A stretch of 39,392 nucleotides of DNA from Flavobacterium psychrophilum (GCA_022729635.1 DZAU01000009.1:1-39392); one strand, 5' to 3'. Positions 17,601-26,228 are shown, counted from the first letter of the stretch. A program made the numbers and translations. The notes: a model not told the origin generated them from the letters alone.

Positions 17601-17809
17601 ACTTGGCTTGACGTTGCTTTGATAGAATATTTTCCATCAAAATCTGTTTGCGTTCCAGATTTGGTTCCTTTTACTAATACACTCACACCTGGTAAAGGCA
17701 TTCCTGCATTATCGGAAACAATCCCCGAAACAGCTCTCTCTTGCGCAAAAGTAATTTGCGCCACAAGTACTACTAATAGTACTAAGAATCCATTGAACTT
17801 TAGTTTCAT
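14618..17809 (-). CDS. SusC/RagA-like TonB-dependent outer-membrane transporter
   Basis: 1063 residues. Signal peptide to about 22 (ITFAQ), carboxypeptidase-D-like regulatory domain (about 25-95: GMPLPGVSVLVKGTKSGTQT, DFDGKYSI), TonB-box region LEGVVVTAFG (about 101-110), plug domain (about 125-245, with IIRGYNSLSGSSPLYVVDG), then a beta barrel ending in GASIKLTF with the C-terminal Phe required for membrane insertion. It forms the energised channel that works with the SusD-like lipoprotein. It is first of the four-gene operon; 84 bases upstream lies the stop of the Omp85-like gene on the same strand with no terminator between, so the two may be co-transcribed. No strong -7 box was found directly upstream. 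Confidence 0.96.
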   Translation of the reverse strand: MKLKFNGFLVLLVVLVAQITFAQERAVSGIVSDNAGMPLPGVSVLVKGTKSGTQTDFDGKYSIKATSSQVLIFSYIGMKTQEITASSATVNVKLASDAVELEGVVVTAFGQKKQKRSVSSATSVVTAKDLTEVTNTNVFESLSGKVAGVDITAPAQVGASSKVIIRGYNSLSGSSPLYVVDGSPIGNGSSSGTGNTRSFDAGNGIGDIDPNNIETITILKGAAASALYGSRASNGVILITTKSAKNNSRLSVELMSSSDFSEVARIPHLQNDYGQGWAGKSWSSWAGSPNNASNENGSWGPAFNGEIRPWGSIIDNAQQIKPYVALENNIKDFYELGNTFTNDVRISAGGEKSNFSLYFSDVNSDGIIPTEADLYKRRTFGLNGGITEGKMTIKGNVTYVKKDQNAVNTGQGSDAGEGNVLTQEILQIPRDISVVDLEDYTNNPYNSNSYYFTPYATNPYWTVKENATIIDGNRFYGNGNVAYKFDDHFSASFQLGGDYRAEKVKSYGAIVKFLPGSSQALGGANEVVGGVTERTNENLELDSNLILNYTTTVAEDFGINALFGFNSNQRKASVLLASITNLDIPNFYELSNSSIKPAVGQANSERKSYSLYASFEGSYKNILYLTLTGRNDWTSTLPQGNNSYFYPSAALSGVVIDNTDTFIKLRASYAELGNDTDPYQTESAMIQGNASLGFGNITLPIGGVNGYEFAGNLGNSELKPERTTEYEVGFESTFFKKRVNLDVAVYDKTSKDVLWARPLPTSTGYTSQTANIIDFNNQGIEVALNIVPVRSDNFRWDFTTTFTKNNSEVTDIIGDVDKQLLASNYGVTFNAVKGQPLGVFASVLPLKTDDGKYIVDKATGFYKVSDDEQIIGTSERDFVLGFNNRMSYKNLVFTFGLDWKQGGEMYSYTKRLSHFTGNGIETTYNDRNAFIIPNSVVEVVDGNGDVTGYAENTKAVGFEDVTDFYNTGNNPGIENTHVIDKTFIRLRSVALTYNIPSTIIKKMGLQNASLSVYGKNLALWTPEENPYVDPELSTFGSGLLSEQGEFAANPTQRTYGASIKLTF

Positions 17810-17893
17810 TTTTAAAAATTTTGAATTAGTGAAACAAAAATCTTAATAATTTGTTAACTTTCCTAATAAATAAATGCCTTTTTTTTAATCTAC

Positions 17894-19648
17894 TCAAAAT
17901 TTAACATTATAGCCTATCGTAATGTTAGTGTTGTTGAACTTTATTTCTTGATCATTTGAGCTTCCGTTTGCAAATGCTATTTTTAGCAATCCGTTTTTGG
18001 TTTGTATTCCAAAACCGAACCCAAATCCCAAAAGATTGTCTTTGTTATTTGTACTATCATCCTGATAATAAGAATAATCCAATATAGAGTGAAGGTATAA
18101 ATCAGGAGAAATTATATACCGATATTCTGTTATTATCGCGGTCATAAAACTGGCTTGAAGACTATTTTCTGCAAATCCTCGAATGGATTTGATGCCTCCA
18201 AAACGGTATAATTCATTGATGATGTATTTCTCGCTTTTTAGAAAATAATTTTGATAATTTATGTTAAAACAATTTTTTTTGTTCAAATAGAAGTTATGCA
18301 TTGCGTTTATATTGATATAAGTCTGTTTGCTTGTACCCGCAGTTTCAACTAGGCCCGCAGTGATCCTTTTTCCTAATCCCATAGCAATCGAAAGATTTGA
18401 CTTTGTTGTAAAAATTAAATTTTCATCGTCATATTTTGTATATTCTAAATTCGCTGTCAAAAACGAGTTATTATAATCACTTATGGTGCTATTGTTTGTG
18501 TTTTGAATGTCGCTGGATTCAGTTGATTGATACCCTAAATAAATCCGGGTATTGTAGTCCTTGAAATATCCTAAATCTATGGATGTTTTTGTGTTTTGAT
18601 AAATACTGTCTTGTTTGAAAATATAGATTTGTGCTTTCAGACCAATCGGGCTTTTAAAAATATAAGGCAAATCAATGCTGGCTTTGAATGTTTTTTGATT
18701 GTTTCCGTCGTTTTTCCAATAAAGCGAAAATTGTTCTCCAACCCGAAGCGTGTTTTCCAGCACTAAATCTAAATAACCATTAAAAACTAGTTTGGTATTT
18801 TCATTATTGGCAAAACCAATAAAACCGTCAAAAGTATTGGACTTTCTTTTTTCGAGATAGACATAAACTTTGGTGGTATCTTTTGTAAATAAAATTTCCG
18901 GATTTTTTATTTGATTTACAAATCTAAATTTATCAAAATCGCTGTGAATTTTGCTCACTACATCCTGATTGAAAGTACTATTATGGTATTTCCGGTTTAT
19001 TTGCTTCAGATGTCCTTCGGGAAAGCTATTTTTTTTGTTGCTTTCGCCAAATTTCACCACAATGGAGTTTAATTGTCTTTGTTGTCCTGATTCAAATTCT
19101 AATGCTGCAAAAAGAGAATTATTTTTCTTTTGGATGTTGACGAGTTTTAGCTTTGCCAAAGCAAATCCATTTTGCTCCAGTTTTTGTAAAGTCTGATTCA
19201 AAAAAGCTTCTGTTTCAGCATAAGGAAGAATTAAAGTGTCTTTTGTTTTATTTAATCCAATCAAGTCTTTAATTATACTATTATTGTCCTTTCCAGTTTC
19301 GGCTCCCTCTCCTTTGGAGATAGTTGGGGTGAGGATTTTTCTACCTATATATATATGTATAGATTTTATTCTGTCTCCCAAGCTGAGTTTTGCTATATAG
19401 GTGGAGTCGTTTTTTTTAGTGTTTTCAACGACTTGACTCTCGATATAGCCTATTTTCGACAGTTTTTCAACCATCATATTCCCTTCAGTGCTAATTGACT
19501 TTGCATTTTTGTGATTCGTATCATAATGTAAAGAATCGATGACTTTTGTTTCTACATCAGAAATTCCCATTATTTTCAATTGGGAATTCTGGGCAAAACA
19601 ATTTGCTCCAAAGATCAAAAAAAGTGCAATAATGTTGAAGAATTTCAA
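17894..19648 (-). CDS. Omp85/BamA-TamA-like outer-membrane protein
   Basis: 584 residues. Sec signal peptide (MKFFNIIALFLIFGANCFAQ), a periplasmic part with POTRA-like segments (about 50-270: KLSKIGYIESQVVEN, LQKLEQNGFALAKLKL), and a C-terminal beta barrel ending in ITIGYNVKF. GGIKSIRGF (about 490) resembles the conserved RGF/Y loop motif of the Omp85 superfamily. Shorter than BamA, so more like a two-partner or lineage-specific member; the partner is unknown. The start is TTG at 19648; no in-frame ATG precedes it and the signal peptide follows at once. Residues 105-117 are encoded by an interspersed repeat. Located between the SusC-like gene and the ribosomal operon, divergent from rpsL. Confidence 0.8.
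   Translation of the reverse strand: MKFFNIIALFLIFGANCFAQNSQLKIMGISDVETKVIDSLHYDTNHKNAKSISTEGNMMVEKLSKIGYIESQVVENTKKNDSTYIAKLSLGDRIKSIHIYIGRKILTPTISKGEGAETGKDNNSIIKDLIGLNKTKDTLILPYAETEAFLNQTLQKLEQNGFALAKLKLVNIQKKNNSLFAALEFESGQQRQLNSIVVKFGESNKKNSFPEGHLKQINRKYHNSTFNQDVVSKIHSDFDKFRFVNQIKNPEILFTKDTTKVYVYLEKRKSNTFDGFIGFANNENTKLVFNGYLDLVLENTLRVGEQFSLYWKNDGNNQKTFKASIDLPYIFKSPIGLKAQIYIFKQDSIYQNTKTSIDLGYFKDYNTRIYLGYQSTESSDIQNTNNSTISDYNNSFLTANLEYTKYDDENLIFTTKSNLSIAMGLGKRITAGLVETAGTSKQTYININAMHNFYLNKKNCFNINYQNYFLKSEKYIINELYRFGGIKSIRGFAENSLQASFMTAIITEYRYIISPDLYLHSILDYSYYQDDSTNNKDNLLGFGFGFGIQTKNGLLKIAFANGSSNDQEIKFNNTNITIGYNVKF
19301..19336. repeat. Interspersed repeat translated in frame inside the Omp85-like gene
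   Basis: Contains CCCTCTCCTTTGGAGA followed by a GTTGGGGTGAGG tail, the look of a common intergenic Flavobacterium repeat (recollection). On the minus strand it is read as LTPTISKGEGAE, a proline- and glycine-containing insert unlike its surroundings. Confidence 0.65.
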
Positions 19649-19676
19649 ATGGTTCTGAATTTTAATAAATATAACG

Positions 19677-19706
19677 CAAATATCTGATGTTTGTGATAAA
19701 TATCAA
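19677..19706 (-). promoter_or_regulatory. Promoter of the Omp85-like gene
   Basis: On the minus strand TTG (19706-19704), exactly 19 bases, then GATATTTG (19684-19677), one base off TAnnTTTG, 28 bases before the TTG start codon. Confidence 0.55.
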
Positions 19707-19712
19707 AAAGTT

Positions 19713-19775
19713 ATGCCACTAGTTATTTCAAATTAGCCCAATACAAATTGAACTAAATGAAATATACAGTGGCAT
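19713..19775. repeat. Long inverted repeat upstream of rpsL
   Basis: ATGCCACT, three bases, TATTTCA (19713-19730) pairs with TGAAATA, three bases, AGTGGCAT (19758-19775): 15 pairs with a symmetric 3-base internal loop. It lies in the 378-base gap between the divergent Omp85-like gene and rpsL. The bases after it, to about 19875, look like weak decayed coding sequence in the plus direction; the rest of the gap holds only the two promoters. Confidence 0.65.
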
Positions 19776-19944
19776 TATACCAGAGCGATTGGACTAAAAG
19801 CATTTTATCCAAAGGAATTAATTGATTTCAATGAATGGGCAATAAATATATTGTTTTATTTTATACCTGATTAAGTTTTTTGGTAATTCGGTATTTCATT
19901 AAATCACAAATATTTACTTCTTCAAAAAATTAATTAATTATGGT

Positions 19945-19974
19945 TTGTTTAGAACAAAATAATTACTACATTTG
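19945..19974 (+). promoter_or_regulatory. Main promoter of the ribosomal operon
   Basis: TTG at 19945-19947, exactly 19 bases, then TACATTTG at 19967-19974: a full match to the Bacteroidota primary sigma consensus. The leader to the rpsL ATG would be about 45 bases and carries a small CCCG/CGGG hairpin (19979-19992). Confidence 0.85.
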
Positions 19975-20026
19975 CAACCCCGTAAAAAGCGGGAATTTTA
20001 ATAAAAAATTTATTTAGTATTAAATT

Positions 20027-20410
20027 ATGCCAACAATTCAACAATTAGTAAGAACAGGAAGAACTCAGATAACTAAGAAGAGTAAATCGGTTGCTTTAGA
20101 TTCTTGTCCTCAAAGAAGAGGGGTTTGTACGCGTGTTTACACTACTACACCAAAAAAACCAAACTCTGCAATGCGTAAAGTAGCGCGTGTACGTTTGACA
20201 AATGGTAATGAAGTAAATGCCTATATCCCTGGTGAAGGACACAATCTACAAGAGCACTCGATAGTATTAGTTAGGGGTGGAAGGGTAAAAGATTTGCCAG
20301 GAGTAAGATACCACATCGTTCGTGGTGCGCTTGATACATCAGGTGTAGCAGGAAGAACGCAAAGAAGATCTAAATACGGAGCAAAACGCCCAAAAGAAGC
20401 AAAAAAGTAA
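20027..20410 (+). CDS. rpsL: 30S ribosomal protein S12
   Basis: 127 residues, normal length. Small-subunit protein at the decoding centre. Carries [24 protein letters not shown] in two conserved blocks and [15 protein letters not shown]. The lysines where streptomycin-resistance mutations arise (Lys43/Lys44 in TPKKPNS and Lys in GRVKDLPG) are wild type, so this gene predicts a drug-sensitive ribosome. First gene of the str-S10-spc-alpha unit. It is followed by an unusual heptamer array before rpsG. Confidence 0.98.
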
Positions 20411-20420
20411 TTTGAAAAAG

Positions 20421-20497
20421 GTTTGTAGTTAATGGTTTGTGGTTGGTAGTTTTTATGACCAACAACAAACAACAAACAACAAACAACAAACAACAAA
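20421..20497. repeat. Perfectly phased inverted heptamer array between rpsL and rpsG
   Basis: Exactly 77 bases, or 11 units of 7. Five units read GTTTGTA, GTTAATG, GTTTGTG, GTTGGTA, GTTTTTA; then TGACCAA; then five identical CAACAAA units. Bases 20435-20447 can pair with 20458-20470 (12 of 13). The array ends three bases before the rpsG ATG. Confidence 0.93.
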
Positions 20498-20500
20498 AAA

Positions 20501-20977
20501 ATGAGAAAAAGAGCGGCAAAAAAAAGACCACTTTTACCAGATCCAAGGTTTAATGACCAATTGGTAACCCGTTTTGTAAACAACTTAATGTGGGACGGTA
20601 AGAAATCAACAGCTTTCAAAGTTTTTTATGATGCCATTGACATCATTGAAACAAAAAAGCAAAATGACGACAAAACATCATTAGAAATCTGGAAAGATGC
20701 TTTAACTAACGTTATGCCTCACGTAGAAGTACGTAGTCGTAGAGTAGGTGGAGCTACATTCCAAATTCCAATGCAAATCAGACCAGACAGAAAAATTTCT
20801 ATGGCAATGAAGTGGTTAATACTTTATTCCAGAAGAAGAAATGAGAAATCTATGGCTCAAAGACTAGCGTCAGAATGTTTAGCTGCGGCTAAAGAAGAAG
20901 GTGCTGCTGTCAAAAAGAGAATGGATACTCATAAAATGGCTGAAGCAAATAAAGCATTCTCACATTTTAGATTTTAA
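20501..20977 (+). CDS. rpsG: 30S ribosomal protein S7
   Basis: 158 residues. Primary 16S rRNA-binding protein that starts assembly of the 30S head. Typical start [17 protein letters not shown], then [36 protein letters not shown] and [20 protein letters not shown]. The frame is intact. The start codon stands immediately after the heptamer array, so the ribosome entry region is A-rich repeat with no Shine-Dalgarno sequence. Nine bases separate it from fusA. Confidence 0.98.
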   Translation: MRKRAAKKRPLLPDPRFNDQLVTRFVNNLMWDGKKSTAFKVFYDAIDIIETKKQNDDKTSLEIWKDALTNVMPHVEVRSRRVGGATFQIPMQIRPDRKISMAMKWLILYSRRRNEKSMAQRLASECLAAAKEEGAAVKKRMDTHKMAEANKAFSHFRF

Positions 20978-20986
20978 TAATAAGAA

Positions 20987-23143
20987 ATGGCTAGAGATTT
21001 AAAATACACAAGAAATATTGGAATTGCAGCTCACATTGATGCTGGTAAAACAACAACAACGGAGCGTATATTATTCTATACCGGAAAGTCACACAAAATT
21101 GGTGAAGTGCACGATGGTGCCGCAACAATGGACTGGATGGCGCAGGAGCAAGAAAGAGGTATCACAATTACTTCTGCTGCTACAACTTGTTCTTGGAATT
21201 TTCCAACCGAACAAGGGAAAGTTCTGCCTGAAACATTGCCTTATCACTTTAATATTATCGATACCCCAGGCCACGTTGACTTTACCGTAGAGGTAAACCG
21301 TTCGTTACGTGTATTGGACGGATTAGTTTTCTTGTTTTCTGCTGTTGATGGTGTAGAACCACAATCAGAAACAAACTGGAGACTTGCTGATCAATATAGA
21401 GTGCCACGTATGGGATTCGTAAATAAAATGGATCGTCAAGGCTCTAACTTTTTGATGGTTTGTCAACAAGTTCGTGATATGCTAAAATCAAACGCTGTTG
21501 CGATTACTTTGCCAATTGGTGAAGAAATTGACTTTAAAGGCGTAGTTGATTTGGTAAAAAACCAAGCAATTGTTTGGCACGATGCTACTCAAGGAGCAAC
21601 TTTTGATATTGTACCTATTCCTGAAGACATGCTTGAAGAAGTAAAACAATATCGTTCTATTCTTATCGAAGCAGTAGCTGATTATGACGAAAATCTTTTG
21701 GAGAAATTCATGGAAGATGAAGAGTCAATTACCGAAGAGGAAATAAACAATGCTTTGAGAGCTGCAACTATGGATATGGCTATCATTCCTATGATTGCTG
21801 GTTCTTCGTTCAAAAACAAAGGAGTTCAATTTATGTTAGATGCAGTATGTAAATACTTGCCATCTCCAATGGATAAAGAAGGTATCGAAGGAATTCATCC
21901 TGATGATGCTGAATTATTAGAAGAAGATCAAACAAAAATATTACGTAAACCTGATGTAAAAGAGCCTTTCGCTGCTTTGGCATTTAAGATTGCAACTGAC
22001 CCATTCGTAGGTCGATTGGCTTTCTTCCGTGCGTATTCAGGAAGATTGGATGCGGGTTCCTACGTTTTGAACACTCGTTCCGGAAACAAAGAAAGAATTT
22101 CTCGTATCTACCAAATGCACGCTAACAAGCAAAACCCAATCGAGTATATCGAAGCTGGAGATATTGGAGCAGCAGTAGGATTTAAAGACATCAAAACGGG
22201 AGACACATTGTGTGATGAAAAACACCCAATTATCCTTGAGTCTATGAAATTCCCAGCACCGGTAATTGGTATTGCAATTGAACCAAAAACTAAAGCTGAC
22301 GTTGATAAAATGGGTATGGCTTTGGCAAAATTAGCTGAAGAAGATCCAACATTTACTGTTAGAACTGATGAAGCTTCAGGACAAACTATCATTTCAGGAA
22401 TGGGAGAATTGCACTTAGATATCTTGGTTGATAGAATGCGTCGTGAATTTAAAGTTGAAGTAAACCAAGGAGAACCTCAAGTTGAATACAAAGAAGCATT
22501 TACAAAAACGGCTCAGCACAGAGAAGTTTACAAAAAACAATCTGGTGGTCGTGGTAAATTTGGTGATATCGTATTTACACTTGAACCAGCAGAAGCTGTT
22601 GATGGTAAAGTTCCTGTAGGATTACAGTTTGTTAATGCGGTAAAAGGTGGAAACATTCCAAAAGAATACATCCCATCAGTAGAAAAAGGTTTCCGTGAAG
22701 CTATGAAAACTGGGCCTTTAGCAGGATATCAAGTAGATAGTTTAAAAGTAACTTTAACGGACGGTTCGTATCACCCTGTAGATTCTGACGCACTTTCTTT
22801 CGAACTTGCTGCAAGAATGGGTTACAGAGAAGTGGCAAAAGCTGCCGGTGCAATTGTTCTTGAGCCTATCATGAAAATGGAAGTTATTACACCTGAAGAA
22901 AACATGGGAGATATCGTAGGTGATATTAACCGTCGTAGAGGTCAAGTGAATGATATGGGTGACAGAGCTGGTGCTAAAACCATCAAAGCCGATGTGCCAT
23001 TATCAGAAATGTTCGGTTATGTTACCACATTAAGAACGCTTTCATCTGGTAGAGCAACATCTACTATGGAATTTTCACACTACGCAGAAACACCTTCCAA
23101 TATTTCGGAAGCAGTTATCAAAAAAGCAAAAGGAAACGCTTAA
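20987..23143 (+). CDS. fusA: Elongation factor G
   Basis: 718 residues. GTPase that drives translocation of tRNA and mRNA on the ribosome. G-domain motifs: P-loop AHIDAGKTT (15-23), switch [15 protein letters not shown] (about 92-99) and NKMD (about 146-149). Domains II to V follow, with [16 protein letters not shown] and the C-terminal end [15 protein letters not shown]. All catalytic motifs are intact, so this is a canonical active EF-G rather than a GTPase-poor paralogue. It is followed after 11 bases by rpsJ; tuf, which sits here in many other phyla, is absent, as is usual in Bacteroidota. Confidence 0.98.
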   Translation: MARDLKYTRNIGIAAHIDAGKTTTTERILFYTGKSHKIGEVHDGAATMDWMAQEQERGITITSAATTCSWNFPTEQGKVLPETLPYHFNIIDTPGHVDFTVEVNRSLRVLDGLVFLFSAVDGVEPQSETNWRLADQYRVPRMGFVNKMDRQGSNFLMVCQQVRDMLKSNAVAITLPIGEEIDFKGVVDLVKNQAIVWHDATQGATFDIVPIPEDMLEEVKQYRSILIEAVADYDENLLEKFMEDEESITEEEINNALRAATMDMAIIPMIAGSSFKNKGVQFMLDAVCKYLPSPMDKEGIEGIHPDDAELLEEDQTKILRKPDVKEPFAALAFKIATDPFVGRLAFFRAYSGRLDAGSYVLNTRSGNKERISRIYQMHANKQNPIEYIEAGDIGAAVGFKDIKTGDTLCDEKHPIILESMKFPAPVIGIAIEPKTKADVDKMGMALAKLAEEDPTFTVRTDEASGQTIISGMGELHLDILVDRMRREFKVEVNQGEPQVEYKEAFTKTAQHREVYKKQSGGRGKFGDIVFTLEPAEAVDGKVPVGLQFVNAVKGGNIPKEYIPSVEKGFREAMKTGPLAGYQVDSLKVTLTDGSYHPVDSDALSFELAARMGYREVAKAAGAIVLEPIMKMEVITPEENMGDIVGDINRRRGQVNDMGDRAGAKTIKADVPLSEMFGYVTTLRTLSSGRATSTMEFSHYAETPSNISEAVIKKAKGNA

Positions 23144-23154
23144 TCTTTAAGAAA

Positions 23155-23460
23155 ATGAGTCAAAAAATTAGAATAAAACTAAAATCTTACGATTACATGT
23201 TGGTAGATAAGTCTGCTGAGAAAATCGTAAAAACCGTAAAAAGCACTGGAGCAGTAGTAACAGGACCAATCCCGTTGCCAACTCATAAAAAACTTTTTAC
23301 AGTACTACGTTCTCCACACGTTAACAAAAAAGCAAGAGAGCAATTTGAAGTAATGTCATACAAGAGATTAATTGACATTTATTCCTCATCATCAAAAACT
23401 ATTGATGCCTTGATGAAATTAGAATTGCCAAGCGGTGTTGAAGTAGAAATTAAAGTATAA
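23155..23460 (+). CDS. rpsJ: 30S ribosomal protein S10
   Basis: 101 residues, normal length. Protein of the 30S head; its loop also binds NusB in antitermination in other bacteria. Recognised by [40 protein letters not shown] and [20 protein letters not shown]. It begins the S10 gene set, here joined directly to fusA. A 99-base gap with a strong inverted heptamer array separates it from rplC. Confidence 0.98.
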   Translation: MSQKIRIKLKSYDYMLVDKSAEKIVKTVKSTGAVVTGPIPLPTHKKLFTVLRSPHVNKKAREQFEVMSYKRLIDIYSSSSKTIDALMKLELPSGVEVEIKV

Positions 23461-23465
23461 TTTCA

Positions 23466-23535
23466 GTAATTAGTTAAGAGTGATAAGTGATTAGTTTTGC
23501 GCTAATCACTTATCACTATTGGCTAATCACTATTT
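23466..23535. repeat. Perfectly phased inverted heptamer array between rpsJ and rplC
   Basis: Exactly 70 bases, or 10 units of 7: GTAATTA, GTTAAGA, GTGATAA, GTGATTA, GTTTTGC, then GCTAATC, ACTTATC, ACTATTG, GCTAATC, ACTATTT. Bases 23479-23494 pair perfectly over 16 bp with 23502-23517 around the loop TTTTGCG. A run of six T follows the last unit, so it could also slow or stop transcription. Confidence 0.93.
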
Positions 23536-23559
23536 TTTAATAATCAATAAATAATAATT

Positions 23560-24177
23560 ATGTCTGGGTTAATTGGTAAAAAAATCGGCATGACCAGCAT
23601 TTTCGACGAAAACGGGAAAAATATTCCTTGTACAGTAATCGAAGCTGGACCATGTGTTGTTACCCAAGTCAGAACCAAAGGTGTTGACGGGTACGAAGCG
23701 TTGCAACTTGGTTTCGATGACAAAAACGAGAAACATTCCACAAAAGCGGCCGTAGGTCACTTTGCTAAAGCAGGAACTGTAGCTAAGAAAAAAGTCGTTG
23801 AATTCCAAAATTTTGCAACAGAACAAAAACTAGGTGACGTTATAGATGTTACCATGTTTGAAGAAGGAGAATTTGTAGATGTACAAGGTGTATCTAAAGG
23901 TAAAGGTTTTCAAGGAGTTGTGAAACGTCACGGTTTTGGTGGTGTAGGACAAGCAACTCACGGTCAACACAACCGTTTAAGAGCACCAGGATCTGTAGGA
24001 GCGTCATCTTATCCGTCTAGAGTATTCAAGGGAATGCGTATGGCTGGACGTATGGGAGGCGAAAATGTAAATGTTCAAAACCTTAGAGTTTTAAAAGTAG
24101 TAGCTGAAAAGAACCTACTTGTTATTAAAGGATGTGTTCCTGGATGTAACAACTCTTACGTAATCATTCACAAGTAA
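23560..24177 (+). CDS. rplC: 50S ribosomal protein L3
   Basis: 205 residues. Early-assembly 23S rRNA-binding protein reaching to the peptidyl transferase centre. Shows [57 protein letters not shown] and [20 protein letters not shown]. The stop codon overlaps the next start in TAATG, so rplC and rplD are translationally coupled. The upstream leader is the AT-rich end of the heptamer array with no Shine-Dalgarno sequence. Confidence 0.98.
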   Translation: MSGLIGKKIGMTSIFDENGKNIPCTVIEAGPCVVTQVRTKGVDGYEALQLGFDDKNEKHSTKAAVGHFAKAGTVAKKKVVEFQNFATEQKLGDVIDVTMFEEGEFVDVQGVSKGKGFQGVVKRHGFGGVGQATHGQHNRLRAPGSVGASSYPSRVFKGMRMAGRMGGENVNVQNLRVLKVVAEKNLLVIKGCVPGCNNSYVIIHK

Positions 24178-24806
24178 TGGAAGCAAAAGTATTAGATTTA
24201 AACGGAAAAGATACTGGAAGAAAAGTGCAACTTTCTGATTCAGTATTCGCAATTGAACCAAACAATCACGCAGTATATCTTGATGTCAAGCAATATCTTG
24301 CCAATCAACGTCAAGGAACGCACAAAGCAAAAGAAAGAGCCGAAGTAGCGGGATCTACTCGTAAAATAAAAAAACAAAAAGGAACAGGAACTGCCCGTGC
24401 AGGTAGTGCAAAGAATCCATTGTTTAAAGGTGGTGGAACAGTTTTTGGACCAAGACCAAGAAGTTATTCATTCAAATTGAATAAAAACTTGAAACGTTTG
24501 GCAAGAAAATCAGCTTTCTCAATTAAAGCAAAAGAGTCGAACATTATTGTATTGGAAGACTTCAATTTTGAGACTCCAAACACAAAAAATTTCATCAATG
24601 TTTTGAAAGCTTTAGGCTTAGAAAACAAAAAATCTTTGTTTGTGTTGGGTGAGTCAAATAAAAATGTATATTTGTCGTCACGCAATTTAAAAGCTTCTAA
24701 CGTAGTAAGTAGCTCAGAATTAAGTACTTACGCCATTTTAAACGCTAATAATTTAGTGCTTATGGAAGACTCTTTAGAAGGAATTGAAGAAAATTTAAGC
24801 AAATAA
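24177..24806 (+). CDS. rplD: 50S ribosomal protein L4
   Basis: 209 residues. Binds 23S rRNA and lines the peptide exit tunnel; in E. coli it also represses the S10 operon, which is not shown here. Conserved tunnel loop region: RQGTHKAKERAEVAGSTRK, KQKGTGTARAGS and GGGTVFGPRPRSYSFKLN. The start ATG shares one base with the rplC stop. Six bases to rplW. No known S10-type L4 leader was recognised before rpsJ. Confidence 0.98.
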   Translation: MEAKVLDLNGKDTGRKVQLSDSVFAIEPNNHAVYLDVKQYLANQRQGTHKAKERAEVAGSTRKIKKQKGTGTARAGSAKNPLFKGGGTVFGPRPRSYSFKLNKNLKRLARKSAFSIKAKESNIIVLEDFNFETPNTKNFINVLKALGLENKKSLFVLGESNKNVYLSSRNLKASNVVSSSELSTYAILNANNLVLMEDSLEGIEENLSK

Positions 24807-24812
24807 TAGGAT

Positions 24813-25103
24813 ATGAGCATCATAATTAAACCTATAGTAACAGAAAAAGTAACCAAAGAAAGTGAAGTTTTAAACCGCTTTGGATTCGTTGTTGACAAAA
24901 ACGCAAATAAAGTGCAAATTAAGAAAGCCGTTGAAGCTGCTTATGGAGTAACTATTGTAAGTGTTAACACGATGAACGTAAGACCGGACAGAACTACAAA
25001 ATACACTAAAAGTGGACTTATCAGTGGAAAGACAAATGCAATCAAAAAAGCAATTGTACAAGTACAAGAAGGAGAAACAATTGATTTTTACAACAATATC
25101 TAA
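24813..25103 (+). CDS. rplW: 50S ribosomal protein L23
   Basis: 96 residues. Sits at the tunnel exit, where trigger factor and SRP dock. Recognised by IIKPIVTEKVTKESE, FVVDKNANKVQIKKAVEAAYGV, VNTMNVRPD and the C-terminal KKAIVQVQEGETIDFY. Normal length. Nine bases to rplB. Confidence 0.97.
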   Translation: MSIIIKPIVTEKVTKESEVLNRFGFVVDKNANKVQIKKAVEAAYGVTIVSVNTMNVRPDRTTKYTKSGLISGKTNAIKKAIVQVQEGETIDFYNNI

Positions 25104-25112
25104 GATAGAAAA

Positions 25113-25937
25113 ATGTCAGTAAGAAAATTAAAACCTATTACCCCAGGTCAGCGATTTAGAGTTGTGAATGGTTATGACGCCATTACAACTGATAAGCCGG
25201 AACGCTCTTTGATAGCGCCGATAAAAAACTCTGGAGGTAGAAATAGTCAAGGAAAGATGACCATGCGTTATACGGGTGGTGGTCACAAGCAGAGATATCG
25301 TATTATTGATTTCAAACGTACAAAAGAAGGAATTCCAGCTACGGTAAAATCAATCGAATACGATCCAAATCGTACTGCGTTTATCGCTTTATTAGCGTAT
25401 GCTGATGGAGAGAAAACATACATTATTGCTCAAAACGGATTGAAAGTAGGTCAGAAATTAGTTTCTGGTCCAGAATCTCAACCTGAAATTGGTAACACTT
25501 TGCCATTGAGTAAAATTCCATTAGGAACTGTAATTTCTTGTATCGAATTGCGTCCGGGACAAGGAGCTGTTATTGCTCGTTCAGCAGGAACATTCGCACA
25601 ATTAATGGCAAGAGACGGAAAATATGCAACAATCAAAATGCCATCAGGAGAAACAAGATTAATCTTGTTGACTTGTTCGGCTACAATTGGAGCGGTTTCT
25701 AATTCTGACCACCAATTAGTTGTATCTGGAAAAGCAGGTAGAACAAGATGGTTAGGAAGAAGACCAAGAACAAGACCAGTTGCAATGAACCCTGTCGATC
25801 ACCCAATGGGTGGTGGTGAAGGACGTTCATCAGGTGGACATCCACGATCTAGAAACGGTGTACCTGCTAAAGGTTATAGAACACGTTCTAAGAAAAATCC
25901 GAGTAACAAGTACATTGTAGAACGTAGAAAGAAATAA
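25113..25937 (+). CDS. rplB: 50S ribosomal protein L2
   Basis: 274 residues. Highly conserved protein needed for subunit joining and peptidyl transferase. Conserved parts: [34 protein letters not shown], and the C-terminal [19 protein letters not shown], with the His of DHPMGGGEG intact. Length matches E. coli L2. Six bases to rpsS. Confidence 0.99.
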   Translation: MSVRKLKPITPGQRFRVVNGYDAITTDKPERSLIAPIKNSGGRNSQGKMTMRYTGGGHKQRYRIIDFKRTKEGIPATVKSIEYDPNRTAFIALLAYADGEKTYIIAQNGLKVGQKLVSGPESQPEIGNTLPLSKIPLGTVISCIELRPGQGAVIARSAGTFAQLMARDGKYATIKMPSGETRLILLTCSATIGAVSNSDHQLVVSGKAGRTRWLGRRPRTRPVAMNPVDHPMGGGEGRSSGGHPRSRNGVPAKGYRTRSKKNPSNKYIVERRKK

Positions 25938-25943
25938 TAAGAT

Positions 25944-26222
25944 ATGGCACGTTCATTAAAAAAAGGACCTTTCGTTCATTATAAATTAGACCAGAGAGTT
26001 CAAGATAACGTAGAAAAAGGAAATAAAGGAGTAGTAAAGACTTGGTCTAGAGCTTCTATGATAACCCCAGACTTCGTTGGACAAACTATCGCAGTTCATA
26101 ACGGTCGTCAATTTGTACCAGTTTACGTAACAGAAAACATGGTAGGTCACAAATTAGGAGAATTTTCACCAACTCGATCTTTTAGAGGTCATGCTGGAGC
26201 AAAAAATAAAGGTAAAAAATAA
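25944..26222 (+). CDS. rpsS: 30S ribosomal protein S19
   Basis: 92 residues. Head protein that contacts S13 and the A-site tRNA. Starts [19 protein letters not shown] and contains [40 protein letters not shown] and [14 protein letters not shown]. Normal length, six bases to rplV. Confidence 0.98.
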   Translation: MARSLKKGPFVHYKLDQRVQDNVEKGNKGVVKTWSRASMITPDFVGQTIAVHNGRQFVPVYVTENMVGHKLGEFSPTRSFRGHAGAKNKGKK

Positions 26223-26228
26223 GAAGCT

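Noticed and set aside
20150..20310. Streptomycin-resistance change in S12
   Set aside because: The lysines in TPKKPNS and GRVKDLPG are wild type.
20421..20497. Possible CRISPR array
   Set aside because: Units are 7 bases and contiguous, with no spacers and no cas genes nearby.
23143..23155. Missing tuf gene between fusA and rpsJ as a deletion
   Set aside because: Bacteroidota normally carry tuf elsewhere, so a direct fusA-rpsJ junction is expected.
23479..23535. Complete transcription terminator splitting the ribosomal operon after rpsJ
   Set aside because: The hairpin and T-run look suitable, but no TAnnTTTG promoter follows before rplC and the downstream genes are essential. Partial termination remains possible and is noted in the findings.
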